A stretch of DNA of 64,000 nucleotides from assembly GCF_900290285.1 (NCBI RefSeq), contig NZ_LT985754.1:903364-967363 (forward strand), in the 5' to 3' direction. The position numbers were made by a program, and so were the translations under genes. The notes beneath the pieces were generated by a model. It was not told the origin of the DNA, made no database searches, and saw nothing but the letters and a program-made list of their open reading frames with translations. Positions within the stretch are counted from its first letter, which is position 1; each line of letters begins with the position of its first letter. This DNA comes from Candidatus Centipeda massiliensis. Lineage in GTDB: Bacteria; Bacillota; Negativicutes; Selenomonadales; Selenomonadaceae. Positions 1 to 8,109 of the stretch are shown here, in pieces.

Positions 1-449
1 AGGGAAATGCGCCGCAGAACTCGCAGTATGTGGCATTCAATCTTCGCGATGAAGAATACGGCGTCAGCATTCTGAACGTGCAGGAGATCCGCAACCTTAC
101 GGATATTACGCGCGTTCCGTTCGCGGCGGACTTCATCAAGGGCGTCATCAATCTGCGTGGCTCGGTTCTCCCCGTCATTGACCTCAAGCAGCGGCTCGGG
201 CTCGCGGAGACACCGTATACCGACCGCACGCGCATCGTTACGGTTTCCGTCGAGGATGTCCATGTCGGCATGCTCGTCGATGCCGTGACCGAGGTGCTGA
301 GTCTTGAGAATGCGCCCATCGATACAAAAAAGGCGATGAATGCGCGCGAGAGCAGCCGATTCCTCAGTGGAATCGGCAATATCAGGGGCAGACTCATCGT
401 TCTCCTCAACCTCGAGGAGATCGTCGGACTTCCGAAGGATGCGAAATAA
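1..449 (+). CDS. cheW: Chemotaxis coupling protein CheW (5' end outside window)
   Basis: CheW links chemoreceptors to the CheA kinase in the signalling array at the cytoplasmic membrane. The frame is open from base 3 to the TAA at 447-449, and reads through the GTG at 30 without a stop. That GTG falls inside the first conserved strand (QYVAFNLRDEEYGV), so the true start lies left of the window and about 148 C-terminal residues are visible. The conserved PFAADFIKGVINLRGSVLPV segment and the central NLRGSVLPVIDL motif are intact. cheC follows after 29 bases, so the two are probably cotranscribed. Confidence 0.95.
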   Translation, partial: GNAPQNSQYVAFNLRDEEYGVSILNVQEIRNLTDITRVPFAADFIKGVINLRGSVLPVIDLKQRLGLAETPYTDRTRIVTVSVEDVHVGMLVDAVTEVLSLENAPIDTKKAMNARESSRFLSGIGNIRGRLIVLLNLEEIVGLPKDAK

Positions 450-478
450 CCCTGCTTCGCGATTAAGAGGTAATGTCA

Positions 479-1102
479 ATGACCGTAGATGAGAATCTGA
501 CAGAACTGTCGGAGCTGCAGCTGGATGTACTCAAGGAGATCGGAAATGTCGGAGCGGGCAACTCCGCGACGGCGCTTTCCCGTCTCATTCAGCGGCGCAT
601 TGAAATGAATGTGCCCCATGTGGCATTGGTTCCAATCGAAGATGTCCCGGAATTTGTCGGCGGCCCGGAACTGGTGGTCGTCGGTATTTTCCTGCGCGTC
701 TACGGAAAGGCACCGAGCAATATCCTGTTTCTCATCCCGCGGGAGAGTGCGTTTGCACTTGTTGATACACTTCTCGGGCGGGAACGCGGTGAGACGATCG
801 AACTGGATAACATGGACGAATCAGCGCTTATGGAGATCGGCAATATTCTTGCCGGCTCCTACCTGAACGCATTCTATACGTTCACGGGCATGAGCATGCT
901 GCCGTCCATTCCTGCACTCGCCGTGGATATGGCAGGTGCCATTCTCAATGTAGTTTTGGTTCAGCTTGGCGAGATGGGAGATCACGCGCTTCTCATCGAA
1001 ACGAATTTCGTGGCAGAGGATCGGAGCATCAGCGGACATTTCTTCCTTGTACCGGATCCCGGGTCGCTCAGCACCATAATGAATGCGGTAGGAGTTGAAT
1101 GA
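479..1102 (+). CDS. cheC: CheC-type CheY-P phosphatase
   Basis: CheC dephosphorylates CheY-P and interacts with CheD during adaptation. The 207-residue protein carries the two family active-site repeats: LKEIGNVGAGNS near residue 20 and LMEIGNILAGS near residue 120, each with the Glu and Asn of the phosphatase motif. Two ATGs are possible, at 473 and 479. The AAGAGG at 465-470 is about 8 bases from 479 but only 2 from 473, so 479 is preferred. It lies between cheW and cheD as in the Bacillus fla/che operon. Confidence 0.95.
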   Translation: MTVDENLTELSELQLDVLKEIGNVGAGNSATALSRLIQRRIEMNVPHVALVPIEDVPEFVGGPELVVVGIFLRVYGKAPSNILFLIPRESAFALVDTLLGRERGETIELDNMDESALMEIGNILAGSYLNAFYTFTGMSMLPSIPALAVDMAGAILNVVLVQLGEMGDHALLIETNFVAEDRSISGHFFLVPDPGSLSTIMNAVGVE

Positions 1103-1103
1103 T

Positions 1104-1589
1104 ATGCCGGATTTGATAAAAGTCGGTATGGCCGACTACAAAGTCGGCACAGCTCCATCCACACTCATCAGCTATGGATTGGGCTCCTGTATCGGCCTTT
1201 CTCTCTATGATCCCACGGCAAAGGTGGGGGGACTCCTCCACTATATGCTGCCGGACAGCAAGCAGGCGCGTCCCTCGGATACGCCGGCAAAATTTATCGA
1301 TACTGGATTTCCGCTGATGCTCGCGGATGTCCTGCGGCTAGGTGCATCGAAGTCCCGCCTTGTGGCAAAGATTGCAGGAGGTGCGCAGATGTTTGCGTTC
1401 TCCAATACGACGAGTGTCATGCGCGTCGGTGAGCGCAATGCGCAGGCGGCAAAGGCTCTTTTGGCGCAGCACGGGATTCGCCTCATTGCCGAGGATACGG
1501 GACTCAACTATGGGCGCACGGTGTCGATTGATCTGAACGATGGAACCTATACCGTTAAGACCGTGAGCAAGGGAGATAAAACGATATAG
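1104..1589 (+). CDS. cheD: Chemoreceptor glutamine deamidase CheD
   Basis: CheD deamidates glutamines in chemoreceptor methylation regions and is regulated through CheC. The 161-residue protein shows the catalytic cysteine in YGLGSCIGLSLYD and the histidine in GGLLHYMLPDS, both in the usual N-terminal positions. An in-frame TTG at 1095 overlaps cheC, but the TAGGAG at 1089-1094 is 9 bases from the ATG at 1104, which is the better start. Tight spacing to cheC fits the known CheC-CheD partnership. Confidence 0.95.
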   Translation: MPDLIKVGMADYKVGTAPSTLISYGLGSCIGLSLYDPTAKVGGLLHYMLPDSKQARPSDTPAKFIDTGFPLMLADVLRLGASKSRLVAKIAGGAQMFAFSNTTSVMRVGERNAQAAKALLAQHGIRLIAEDTGLNYGRTVSIDLNDGTYTVKTVSKGDKTI

Positions 1590-1606
1590 AGAGGAAGGTG
1601 AAATGT

Positions 1607-2008
1607 ATGTTCAAACTCGGTATGACCTTGGTATTTTCCGTCATTGCTGCGCTTGTTGTATTCCTTACGGGGATGATTGCTGATGCGCGTGTGACGACAG
1701 CGCTTCTGCGCAGCCTGATCGCGTTTCTGTGTGCAGGAATATTCACCTATCTCGTTGTATTCATCCTAGAGGCAAAAGGCTGGGCGGTCTTTGACAAGAT
1801 GCCCGAAGAGCGCATGCAGGATATGCAGGCACAGCTCTATGACCCAGAGGATATTGATTTCAGTGCAGTGGAAAACAGCGACAAGGCGGCAGAAGACTTT
1901 GCGTCTGCGTCCAGCTTCCAGCCCCTTTCGGAAGACGCATTCGTCCATCTGAAAAGCCCGTCGGAGCATCATACGGAGGAGAGCGGCGGCGTGGCAGCAC
2001 CGGCTTGA
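1607..2008 (+). CDS. Two-helix membrane protein of the che/sigD operon, unknown function
   Basis: I do not recognise a named family. The ~133-residue protein has two hydrophobic segments (about residues 4-25 and 35-58), then a polar acidic cytoplasmic-type tail of about 75 residues rich in Asp, Glu and Ser. A GTG at 1598 is in frame, but GAGGAAGG at 1591-1598 places ribosomes on the ATG at 1607. It sits between cheD and the flagellar sigma factor with short gaps, so a role in motility or its regulation is plausible but only by context. Confidence 0.8.
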   Translation: MFKLGMTLVFSVIAALVVFLTGMIADARVTTALLRSLIAFLCAGIFTYLVVFILEAKGWAVFDKMPEERMQDMQAQLYDPEDIDFSAVENSDKAAEDFASASSFQPLSEDAFVHLKSPSEHHTEESGGVAAPA

Positions 2009-2044
2009 TCGGTGTAGGAAGACGATGGGGAGGAGATGAGAGGA

Positions 2045-2791
2045 ATGCCTGAGCCGTCGACAGAGAATATCGAAGAACTCTGGCAGATGTACGCAACCGA
2101 GAAATCAGTCACTGTACGCAATCGTATTGCAGAATACTATCTTCCTCTTGTTCGCCTTGTCGCCGGCCGCATTGCGATCAGTCTGCCGCAGCACGTTGAT
2201 CGCGAGGATCTTCTGAGCAGCGGCTTCTTTGGTCTATTGGATGCGATTGAGCGCTATGAGCTCGATCGCGGAAATAAATTTGAGACGTATGCCGGAGTGC
2301 GCGTACGGGGCGCCATGCTTGACCATCTGCGCGCGAAGGACTGGATTCCCGTCAGTGTGCGTCAGAACATCAAGAAGTACGAAAAGGCCGTTGCGCATCT
2401 TGAGGGGGAACTCGGGCGTACGGCAACCGACGAGGAACTTGCAGCCGAACTGGATCTCACGATTGATGGGCTGCACCATCTGGAGGGGCAGGTCAGCGCA
2501 GCAACGATCATTCCGCTGGAGGAATATCTGCGTACGGATTCTCCTGCGTCCATGGAAGATGGTCCTGTCGAGCATGCAGAGTGGACGGAGGTCAAGGAGA
2601 CACTCGCCGCAGCGATTGAGAAACTTCCGGAAAAGGAACGCATCGTTGTCGGACTTTACTATTACGATGAAATGACGCTCAAGGAGATTGCAGCGATTCT
2701 GCATCTGTCCGAGGCACGCATCTCACAGCTGCACACGAAGGCCATCTTCCGTATGCGCGGCACGCTTGCCCGTATGAATGACGAGGAATGA
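2045..2791 (+). CDS. sigD: Flagellar sigma factor (sigma-28, FliA/SigD type)
   Basis: Alternative sigma factor that directs transcription of late flagellar and chemotaxis genes. The ~248-residue protein has region 2 (VDREDLLSSGFFGLLDAIERY, then the KFETYAGVRVRGAMLDHLR core-binding and -10 recognition stretch), a short region 3, and region 4 with the helix-turn-helix MTLKEIAAILHLSEARISQL near residue 215. Two close ATGs (2036, 2045) follow GGGGAGGAG; 2036 is only 2 bases from it, so 2045 is preferred. The order cheW-cheC-cheD-sigma matches the end of the Bacillus fla/che operon. Confidence 0.95.
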   Translation: MPEPSTENIEELWQMYATEKSVTVRNRIAEYYLPLVRLVAGRIAISLPQHVDREDLLSSGFFGLLDAIERYELDRGNKFETYAGVRVRGAMLDHLRAKDWIPVSVRQNIKKYEKAVAHLEGELGRTATDEELAAELDLTIDGLHHLEGQVSAATIIPLEEYLRTDSPASMEDGPVEHAEWTEVKETLAAAIEKLPEKERIVVGLYYYDEMTLKEIAAILHLSEARISQLHTKAIFRMRGTLARMNDEE

Positions 2792-2856
2792 TGCACCCTA
2801 TCTTCGTGCAAATAGTTGAAATAGAGGTGCAGTTTTGATAGATCGGGAGTGATATT

Positions 2857-4455
2857 GTGGAACGAACCATTGGAGGGTTGCGCGAGGGGTTTCAACTCGT
2901 CATCAAGGCGGATGGAAATTATCTCACCGTCTATCCGGAGGAACGCGGAGGTGCCGTTATTGAACTGTCCGTGCTGAGAAAGCGTCTTGAGGATGCAGAG
3001 GTTACGGATTACGACATCATTCAACTCGCCCGTCTTGTCCGTGCAGCGGACGGGGTTGAGACAAAATTGGAGCCGCGGACGGAGCAGGGGGAGGAGAATG
3101 CGGTCATTCCCTTTTCCATCGAGATCGCACGCGATGGGATGACGGCGGCCGTACGCTTCGACGAGAAGAAGGGGAACCTGCCGCCCGATATGACGGATGT
3201 GCTGGATGCGCTTGCCGCGAAAAAGGTCGTTCATGGCATTGACCGCGAGGCGATCGGGCGCGGTGTCGCGCGTCTGACGCCCTTTTTTGCTGCACGCGGT
3301 ACGGAACCCATACCGGGAACGGATGCACGCATTGAACGAAATTTCGATATGGGGGTCAAGGGGCGCCCTGCCGTGCGTGCATTTGACCGCGTTGACTACA
3401 AGGATATGAACATCTTTATCCGTGCGCAGATCGGCGATGTGGTTGCCGTCCACATTCCGGAGACGGCAGGGACACCGGGGATCAATGTCTTTGGTGAGGA
3501 AGTTCCGGCAAAACCCGGAAAGCCCGTTTCCCTGCCGCAGGGGAAGAACACCAAGATCGTCAATGGACATGAACTTGTCGCTCTGATCGATGGACAGATT
3601 GTCGATGATGGAAAGAAGATCAGCATAGATCCGCATCTCGTCATTGATACCGGTGTCGATGTGGGAACGGGGAATGTGAATTTTGCCGGAAGCGTCGAGA
3701 TCCATGGAGATGTGGAGAGCGGCTTTTCCGTCAAGGCGACAGGCGATATTGAGATCAAAGGCGTTGTTGGCGGCGCACAGGTGGAAGGGCGCAATGTGAT
3801 CGTGCACGGCGGCATTCGCGGCATGAACATCGGAAAGATCCGCGCACTTGAGGATGTGAGCATCTCCTTTATCGAGAATGCAGACGTCGTCGCCGAGCGC
3901 GACATCTACGTCAATGATGTCGTTTTGCACGCGCAGATGCGTGCGGGGCATCACATCCGCGTCGAGGGGCGGCGCGGCATCATCACGGGGGGGAACATCG
4001 GTGCGGGAGAATCCATCCGCGCCAAGATTCTTGGCAATGCGTTCTACGTGCAGACAAATCTTCACGTCGGGGTAGATCCAAATCTGAAGCATCGCTATGA
4101 ACAGCTGAAAAAGGAATGCGAAACGGCAGTCAAGCAGCTGACGGAAATTCGTCTCTCCCTGAATACCCTCAAAAAACAGCCGCTCATGAGTCTGTCCGAG
4201 CGGCGCAGGGAGCAGCTCGTTGAGATGACACATGCGCAATTCCCGCTTGCGATGAAGATCAAACGGATGCAGGAAGACCTCGCCCAGATGGATGAGGATC
4301 TCGAACAGATGAAGAACGGTGTGATTCTCGCCTCGGATACGATCTATCCCGGCGTTAATGCAACGATCAACGGAGTGAAGAAAACCATTGAGGGTGAGCT
4401 GCACAACGCGCGATTGCAGATGATCGATGGGGAGATTGCCGTAGGCATCTTTTAA
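2857..4455 (+). CDS. fapA: FapA family (DUF342) polymer-like protein
   Basis: FapA (flagellar assembly protein A, DUF342) proteins contain a repetitive beta-helix and occur next to flagellar genes in many Firmicutes; the molecular role is poorly defined. The 532-residue protein has the family centre with hexad-like repeats (VEIHGDVESGFSVKATGDIEIKG, VIVHGGIRG and similar, about residues 270-400) and a coiled-coil segment near residues 405-490. The start is GTG, preceded by CGGGAGTG. It follows the sigma-factor gene by 65 bases. Confidence 0.9.
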   Translation: MERTIGGLREGFQLVIKADGNYLTVYPEERGGAVIELSVLRKRLEDAEVTDYDIIQLARLVRAADGVETKLEPRTEQGEENAVIPFSIEIARDGMTAAVRFDEKKGNLPPDMTDVLDALAAKKVVHGIDREAIGRGVARLTPFFAARGTEPIPGTDARIERNFDMGVKGRPAVRAFDRVDYKDMNIFIRAQIGDVVAVHIPETAGTPGINVFGEEVPAKPGKPVSLPQGKNTKIVNGHELVALIDGQIVDDGKKISIDPHLVIDTGVDVGTGNVNFAGSVEIHGDVESGFSVKATGDIEIKGVVGGAQVEGRNVIVHGGIRGMNIGKIRALEDVSISFIENADVVAERDIYVNDVVLHAQMRAGHHIRVEGRRGIITGGNIGAGESIRAKILGNAFYVQTNLHVGVDPNLKHRYEQLKKECETAVKQLTEIRLSLNTLKKQPLMSLSERRREQLVEMTHAQFPLAMKIKRMQEDLAQMDEDLEQMKNGVILASDTIYPGVNATINGVKKTIEGELHNARLQMIDGEIAVGIF

Positions 4456-4472
4456 GAGAGGCAGGTACCGCC

Positions 4473-4808
4473 ATGAATGTTACGCCGATCAGCATGCAGA
4501 TGATGTTTCCTCAGTCAAATGAAGCGGGAAACGTTCAGAGCAATATGCAGAACCAAGTCAATATCCAGCAGAACTTTGAAACCCTGCGTCAAAAAGAGGA
4601 CGCGGAGCTTGCGCGCAAGCAGGTGCGTGCAAAGGAAGAGGCGAGCGAGGATGCGCGCGTGAAGGATGATCCGGAACGCGAGCGCAGGCAGGGGGGCGGC
4701 CGCGGCAGTCAGGGACGCAGGTCGCGCGGTGAGGATCACGGTGCTGAGCTCCTTCAGCGCCTTGCTGCCGACCCGAGCCGGGGCGTACATCTCGACATCA
4801 GTTTATAG
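4473..4808 (+). CDS. Small highly charged protein of the flagellar operon
   Basis: A 111-residue protein with a short hydrophobic start (MNVTPISMQMMFPQ), a Gln/Asn-rich stretch, then a strongly charged Arg/Glu/Gly-rich half and a conserved-looking end, GVHLDISL. Short proteins of this form (VxPI start, charged middle, HIDI-like end) are often found between fapA and downstream genes in Firmicute flagellar operons; the function is unknown. Spacing from fapA is 17 bases with a GAGAGGCAGG ribosome site. A copy of the dispersed repeat begins on its stop codon. Confidence 0.75.
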   Translation: MNVTPISMQMMFPQSNEAGNVQSNMQNQVNIQQNFETLRQKEDAELARKQVRAKEEASEDARVKDDPERERRQGGGRGSQGRRSRGEDHGAELLQRLAADPSRGVHLDISL

Positions 4809-4821
4809 GAACCACTGATAA
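4807..4821 (+). repeat. Copy of dispersed 3'-end repeat
   Basis: The 15 bases AGGAACCACTGATAA differ at one position from AGGAAGCACTGATAA at 47656-47670 (other strand). The copy begins inside the TAG stop of the preceding gene. Related copies are at 9646, 9691, 23875, 47641 and 52665. Confidence 0.5.
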
Positions 4822-4833
4822 GGGAGGCATCCT

Positions 4834-5631
4834 ATTATTATTTCCATCACCGAAATTTTGGGCGCACTCATCATTCTCGGCGCTGTTCTTCTGCTCGTTG
4901 TCCGGTACATCATCCACCGCAGACAGCGCAGTGAGGAGGACGATGAGGATCTTGCCGCCTCCATTGAAAAACTGAAAAAAGAGCTGCAGCAATCCGCCGA
5001 CACCATCATCAAGCGGCTGGGATCTCATGTGACCAAGCTTGAGGGGCTGCTGCGTGAGGCCGATGATCGTCGCGTGCGGCTGGAGACACGCGTGGCTGAT
5101 GCGCAGCGTCTCGAATGGGCGCTGCGACAGCGTATTGAAGAACTCGAACGGCGGCTCAGCGACCTTGGACAGACCACGGCGCTTCCTCCCGCACGATCTG
5201 CACAGCGCGTGCAGCAGCCCATGCCTACGCCGCAGGTACAGGAGGCACGCCGTACCGATGGCGACGAATTCGCTGCCGTGCTGCACCAGTCCATTCTGCG
5301 GGAACAGGCGCGTGCCGCAGTCGAGCGCACGCCGCCGCCCCAGCCAGCGCCTGTGCCGCAGCCGGCAGCACCAAGAGCCGTGCCGCATGAGATCCCGCCT
5401 CCTCGTCCGGAGGTCGGGCATACCCCTTATACCGCACCTTCAGCACCCCTGCGACAGCCGCCTCCATCGCCCGTTGACGAAAGTGCGGAGGCACCCGTGC
5501 GCGAGGATGAGGCGCTCATCAAGGCGCGCGCCCTTTTGCGTGCCGGACGCAGTGTCGAGCAGGTGGCGCGCGAAACCAGCGTTGAGATCGGTGCACTGCG
5601 CCTGATGAAACAGATGACGCAAAGGGATTGA
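4834..5631 (+). CDS. Membrane-anchored coiled-coil protein, SwrB-like in position
   Basis: One N-terminal membrane segment (about residues 7-25), a charged coiled-coil part (about residues 30-110), a long Pro/Ala/Gln-rich linker and a C-terminal helix-turn-helix-like segment (ALLRAGRSVEQVARETSVEI). This architecture and its place after the sigma factor and fapA recall SwrB/YlxL of Bacillus, which activates the flagellar export apparatus; that link is an inference. No ATG, GTG or TTG lies within normal distance of the clear AGGGAGG at 4821-4827. The first TTG (4858) is 30 bases away and inside the hydrophobic segment, so the start is probably ATT at 4834 or 4837. Confidence 0.75.
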   Translation: MIISITEILGALIILGAVLLLVVRYIIHRRQRSEEDDEDLAASIEKLKKELQQSADTIIKRLGSHVTKLEGLLREADDRRVRLETRVADAQRLEWALRQRIEELERRLSDLGQTTALPPARSAQRVQQPMPTPQVQEARRTDGDEFAAVLHQSILREQARAAVERTPPPQPAPVPQPAAPRAVPHEIPPPRPEVGHTPYTAPSAPLRQPPPSPVDESAEAPVREDEALIKARALLRAGRSVEQVARETSVEIGALRLMKQMTQRD

Positions 5632-5656
5632 CAAAAAGCAAAAATATCGCTATAAT
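5628..5656 (+). promoter_or_regulatory. Sigma-A promoter of tRNA-Pro
   Basis: Perfect consensus: TTGACA at 5628-5633, a 17-base spacer and TATAAT at 5651-5656, 11 bases before the tRNA. The -35 box contains the TGA stop codon of the preceding gene. Confidence 0.9.
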
Positions 5657-5666
5657 ACCTGTTGTT

Positions 5667-5743
5667 CGGGACGTAGCTCAGCTTGGTAGAGCGCTTCCTT
5701 GGGGTGGAAGAGGTCGTGAGTTCAAATCTCGTCGTTCCGACCA
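5667..5743 (+). tRNA. tRNA-Pro (anticodon GGG)
   Basis: A 77-base cloverleaf with acceptor CGGGACG pairing with CGTTCCG (one G-U pair), D arm containing AGCTCAG..GGTAGAGC, anticodon stem CTTCC/GGAAG around loop TTGGGGT (anticodon GGG), T loop TTCAAAT and an encoded CCA end at 5741-5743. It has its own promoter at 5628-5656 and is followed by a terminator at 5759. Confidence 0.95.
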
Positions 5744-5758
5744 TTTCAGCAGTAGGAA

Positions 5759-5787
5759 CCTCCGCGCAGCGTGCGCGGAGGTTTTTT
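5759..5787 (+). terminator. Intrinsic terminator after tRNA-Pro
   Basis: Nine-base-pair stem CCTCCGCGC/GCGCGGAGG with a 5-base loop, followed by six T. The nfeD ribosome site begins 5 bases further on. Confidence 0.9.
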
Positions 5788-5800
5788 GTGTAAGGAGGCG

Positions 5801-6439
5801 ATGCTTGTGAATCTCATTGTAGACAACAGCGTTTTGCAAGTCCTCTTGCTTGCCGTCATGTTTCTCTCCATCATGGTCGAGATCAAGACGGGGGGACTTG
5901 GCGTGGGTGTCCTGCTCGGCATAGTCGCGGCTGCCGTCTTTTGGGGCAGCCAATATACGCGCGGGCTTGTGGAAATCTATCACATCGCGGTCTTTCTCGC
6001 AGGGGTTCTGCTGATTATCGTAGAGATTCTGCTGCCGACCGTCGGGCTCCTCGCGGGACTCGGTGTCGCGGCGATGCTCTACAGCATCGTGCTCGCACTG
6101 GGCGGGGACATCGGGGCGCTCGCCGCACTTGGCATTGCGCTCGTCCTTTCGATTATCTTCTTCCTGCTCATCGTTTCGCGTCTGCCGTCGAGCAAACTCT
6201 GGAACAAGGTTGTCCTGCAAAAGAGTTCGCGTACGGAGGAGGGCTACGTCAGCGCAGCAGAGCGGGCGGAACTTGTAGGGAAAACGGGCGAGGTGCTCAC
6301 AGAACTGCGTCCTTCGGGAACGGCACGCATCGACGGCTGTCCCGTGGATGTGATCTCAGAGGGCGCCTTTATTCAAAAGGGAAAGAGTATTGTTGTCCTG
6401 TCCGTGAACGGCAGCCGCGTCGTCGTGCGCGAGTCCTGA
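5801..6439 (+). CDS. nfeD: NfeD family membrane protein
   Basis: NfeD proteins accompany flotillin or SPFH proteins and help organise membrane microdomains. The 212-residue protein is the short form without the N-terminal ClpP-like protease. It has four to five hydrophobic segments (about residues 10-130) and a C-terminal OB-fold domain starting near GKTGEVLTELRPSG. The ATG at 5801 lies 2 bases beyond AAGGAGG at 5792-5798; an in-frame upstream extension would run into the tRNA terminator and is rejected. floA follows 30 bases downstream. Confidence 0.9.
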   Translation: MLVNLIVDNSVLQVLLLAVMFLSIMVEIKTGGLGVGVLLGIVAAAVFWGSQYTRGLVEIYHIAVFLAGVLLIIVEILLPTVGLLAGLGVAAMLYSIVLALGGDIGALAALGIALVLSIIFFLLIVSRLPSSKLWNKVVLQKSSRTEEGYVSAAERAELVGKTGEVLTELRPSGTARIDGCPVDVISEGAFIQKGKSIVVLSVNGSRVVVRES

Positions 6440-6469
6440 TGTTTTGCGGGAATAATCAAGGAGGTTCGT

Positions 6470-7468
6470 ATGGGAGCACTGTTTGGAGGAGCATTCCTCG
6501 TTGTCATTGTTATTCTTGCCGTGTCGATTTTTCTGCACTTCGTCCCGCTCGGGCTGTGGATATCCGCGATCTCGGCCAATGTCTCGGTGAGCATCGTCTC
6601 GCTCATCGGGATGCGTCTGCGCCGCGTTCCGCCCGGGCGCATTGTGCTGCCGCTCATCAAGGCGAACAAGGCGGGGCTTGATGTGAGTGTCAATCAGCTG
6701 GAGGCACACTATCTTGCGGGCGGCAACGTGGACAAGGTCGTCGACGCGCTGATCGCCTCGCATCGGGCGCAGATTGCGCTGCCGTTTGAGCGTGCGGCGG
6801 CGATTGACCTTGCGGGACGTGACGTGCTGGATGCCGTTCAGATGAGCGTCAATCCGAAGGTCATTGAGACACCGATTGTCTCGGCGGTAGCGGCAAACGG
6901 CATCGAACTCAAGATCAAGGCGCGTGTCACGGTGCGCGCGAACATTGACCGTCTTGTCGGCGGCGCAGGGGAGCCGACCATCATTGCACGCGTCGGCGAG
7001 GGCATTGTCACGACGGTCGGTTCCTCGGAAAACCATAAAGATGTGCTTGCAAACCCCGACGACATCTCCAAGACGGTGCTGGGAAAAGGTCTTGATGCCG
7101 GAACGGCGTTTGAGATCCTCTCCATTGATATTGCGGACGTCGACGTCGGGCGCAACATTGGCGCGGAGCTGCAGACCGATCAGGCAGAGGCGGATAAGCG
7201 CATTGCACAGGCAAAGGCGGAGGAGCGCCGTGCCATGGCGGTTGCACGCGAGCAGGAGATGAAGGCGTATACGCAGGAGATGGAGGCCAAGGTGGTCGAG
7301 GCACAGTCCGAGGTGCCGCATGCCATGGCACAGGCGCTGCGTGAAGGAAAGCTCGGTGTCATGGACTACTATCAGCTGAACAACATCCAGTCCGACACCG
7401 ACATGCGTCAGGCGATCAGTGCCTCGGGGAAGGTGGACGGAAAGCTGCCGACATCTCCCGCAAAGTGA
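6470..7468 (+). CDS. floA: Flotillin-like protein FloA
   Basis: FloA scaffolds functional membrane microdomains. The 332-residue protein is normal length. It has an N-terminal hydrophobic anchor (about residues 5-40), the conserved [19 protein letters not shown] region, an SPFH domain (about residues 60-230) and a Glu/Ala-rich helical end with [18 protein letters not shown]. Pairing with nfeD is the usual arrangement. Confidence 0.95.
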   Translation: MGALFGGAFLVVIVILAVSIFLHFVPLGLWISAISANVSVSIVSLIGMRLRRVPPGRIVLPLIKANKAGLDVSVNQLEAHYLAGGNVDKVVDALIASHRAQIALPFERAAAIDLAGRDVLDAVQMSVNPKVIETPIVSAVAANGIELKIKARVTVRANIDRLVGGAGEPTIIARVGEGIVTTVGSSENHKDVLANPDDISKTVLGKGLDAGTAFEILSIDIADVDVGRNIGAELQTDQAEADKRIAQAKAEERRAMAVAREQEMKAYTQEMEAKVVEAQSEVPHAMAQALREGKLGVMDYYQLNNIQSDTDMRQAISASGKVDGKLPTSPAK

Positions 7469-7478
7469 GGGCTGCGGT

Positions 7479-7946
7479 ATGGAATACCTCATTGTCATTG
7501 CCGTTGCCGTAGCGCTCGCTGTTTTTGATGATCGTGTGCGCGGCAGGAAGAAGGTACCGCCGCCGACCGTGCCGCAGGATATTCCACGTCCGAAGCGGCA
7601 CACAGAGCGGAACGCGACCTTCGAGATTCCGCCGATGCGTGGGATTCCTGCGGATGTGAAGATCACTGTGGACGCGGAGGTGCTGCGTGCGCAGGAGCTG
7701 CGGGCAAAGTGGGAGGAAGCGCAGAAGGAAGCGCAGCGGGCAAAGCGCGCACGCGAGCGCGAGGAGCGCGCGGCTCGTCTTGCCGCAGAGGAGGCACAGG
7801 CCGCCGCGCTCGCCGCTCCACGCGGCTCTGCTCGTCAAACGGCTGATCTGCTGCCGCATCTCACGCCGGATACGATGAAGCAGGCGGTTGTGCTTGCCGA
7901 GGTGCTTGGAAAGCCGCGCGCGCTGCGCAGATTTCCGAGAAGATAG
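7479..7946 (+). CDS. Small membrane-anchored coiled-coil protein, unknown
   Basis: I do not recognise the family. The 155-residue protein starts with a single hydrophobic helix (MEYLIVIAVAVALAVF), then a basic and Pro-rich linker and a long Ala/Glu/Arg/Lys helix around residues 70-115 that should form a coiled coil. It is read 10 bases after floA and has its own terminator, so it probably belongs to the nfeD-floA unit. The ATG at 7479 fits the hydrophobic start; an upstream ATG at 7419 overlaps floA. Confidence 0.7.
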   Translation: MEYLIVIAVAVALAVFDDRVRGRKKVPPPTVPQDIPRPKRHTERNATFEIPPMRGIPADVKITVDAEVLRAQELRAKWEEAQKEAQRAKRAREREERAARLAAEEAQAAALAAPRGSARQTADLLPHLTPDTMKQAVVLAEVLGKPRALRRFPRR

Positions 7947-7950
7947 AAGA

Positions 7951-7996
7951 AGGGCTGCTGCACGAGGTTTTCCCTGGTGCAGCAGCTTCTTTTTGT
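7951..7996 (+). terminator. Intrinsic terminator
   Basis: Ten-base-pair stem GCTGCTGCAC/GTGCAGCAGC, extended by GAAG/CTTC with one bulge, loop of 13 bases, then TTCTTTTT. It closes the nfeD-floA unit. Confidence 0.85.
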
Positions 7997-8027
7997 GTGC
8001 GGACACGGCAGCGTGCTCATAGAATTC

Positions 8028-8056
8028 TTGACACTATAGAGAAAAAACATTAAAAT
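8028..8056 (+). promoter_or_regulatory. Sigma-A promoter of rny
   Basis: TTGACA at 8028-8033, 17-base spacer, TAAAAT at 8051-8056. It lies between the terminator of the previous unit and rny. Confidence 0.85.
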
Positions 8057-8109
8057 GAATAGGAGTATTCTATAGGCTTTTCTACATGATAAAAGAGGAG
8101 GTGGCCGTT

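Noticed and set aside
2662-4404. 580-codon open frame on the - strand opposite fapA
   Set aside because: It is a mirror of the G+C-rich codon pattern of fapA, with no ribosome site or recognisable domain; fapA is a clear family member.
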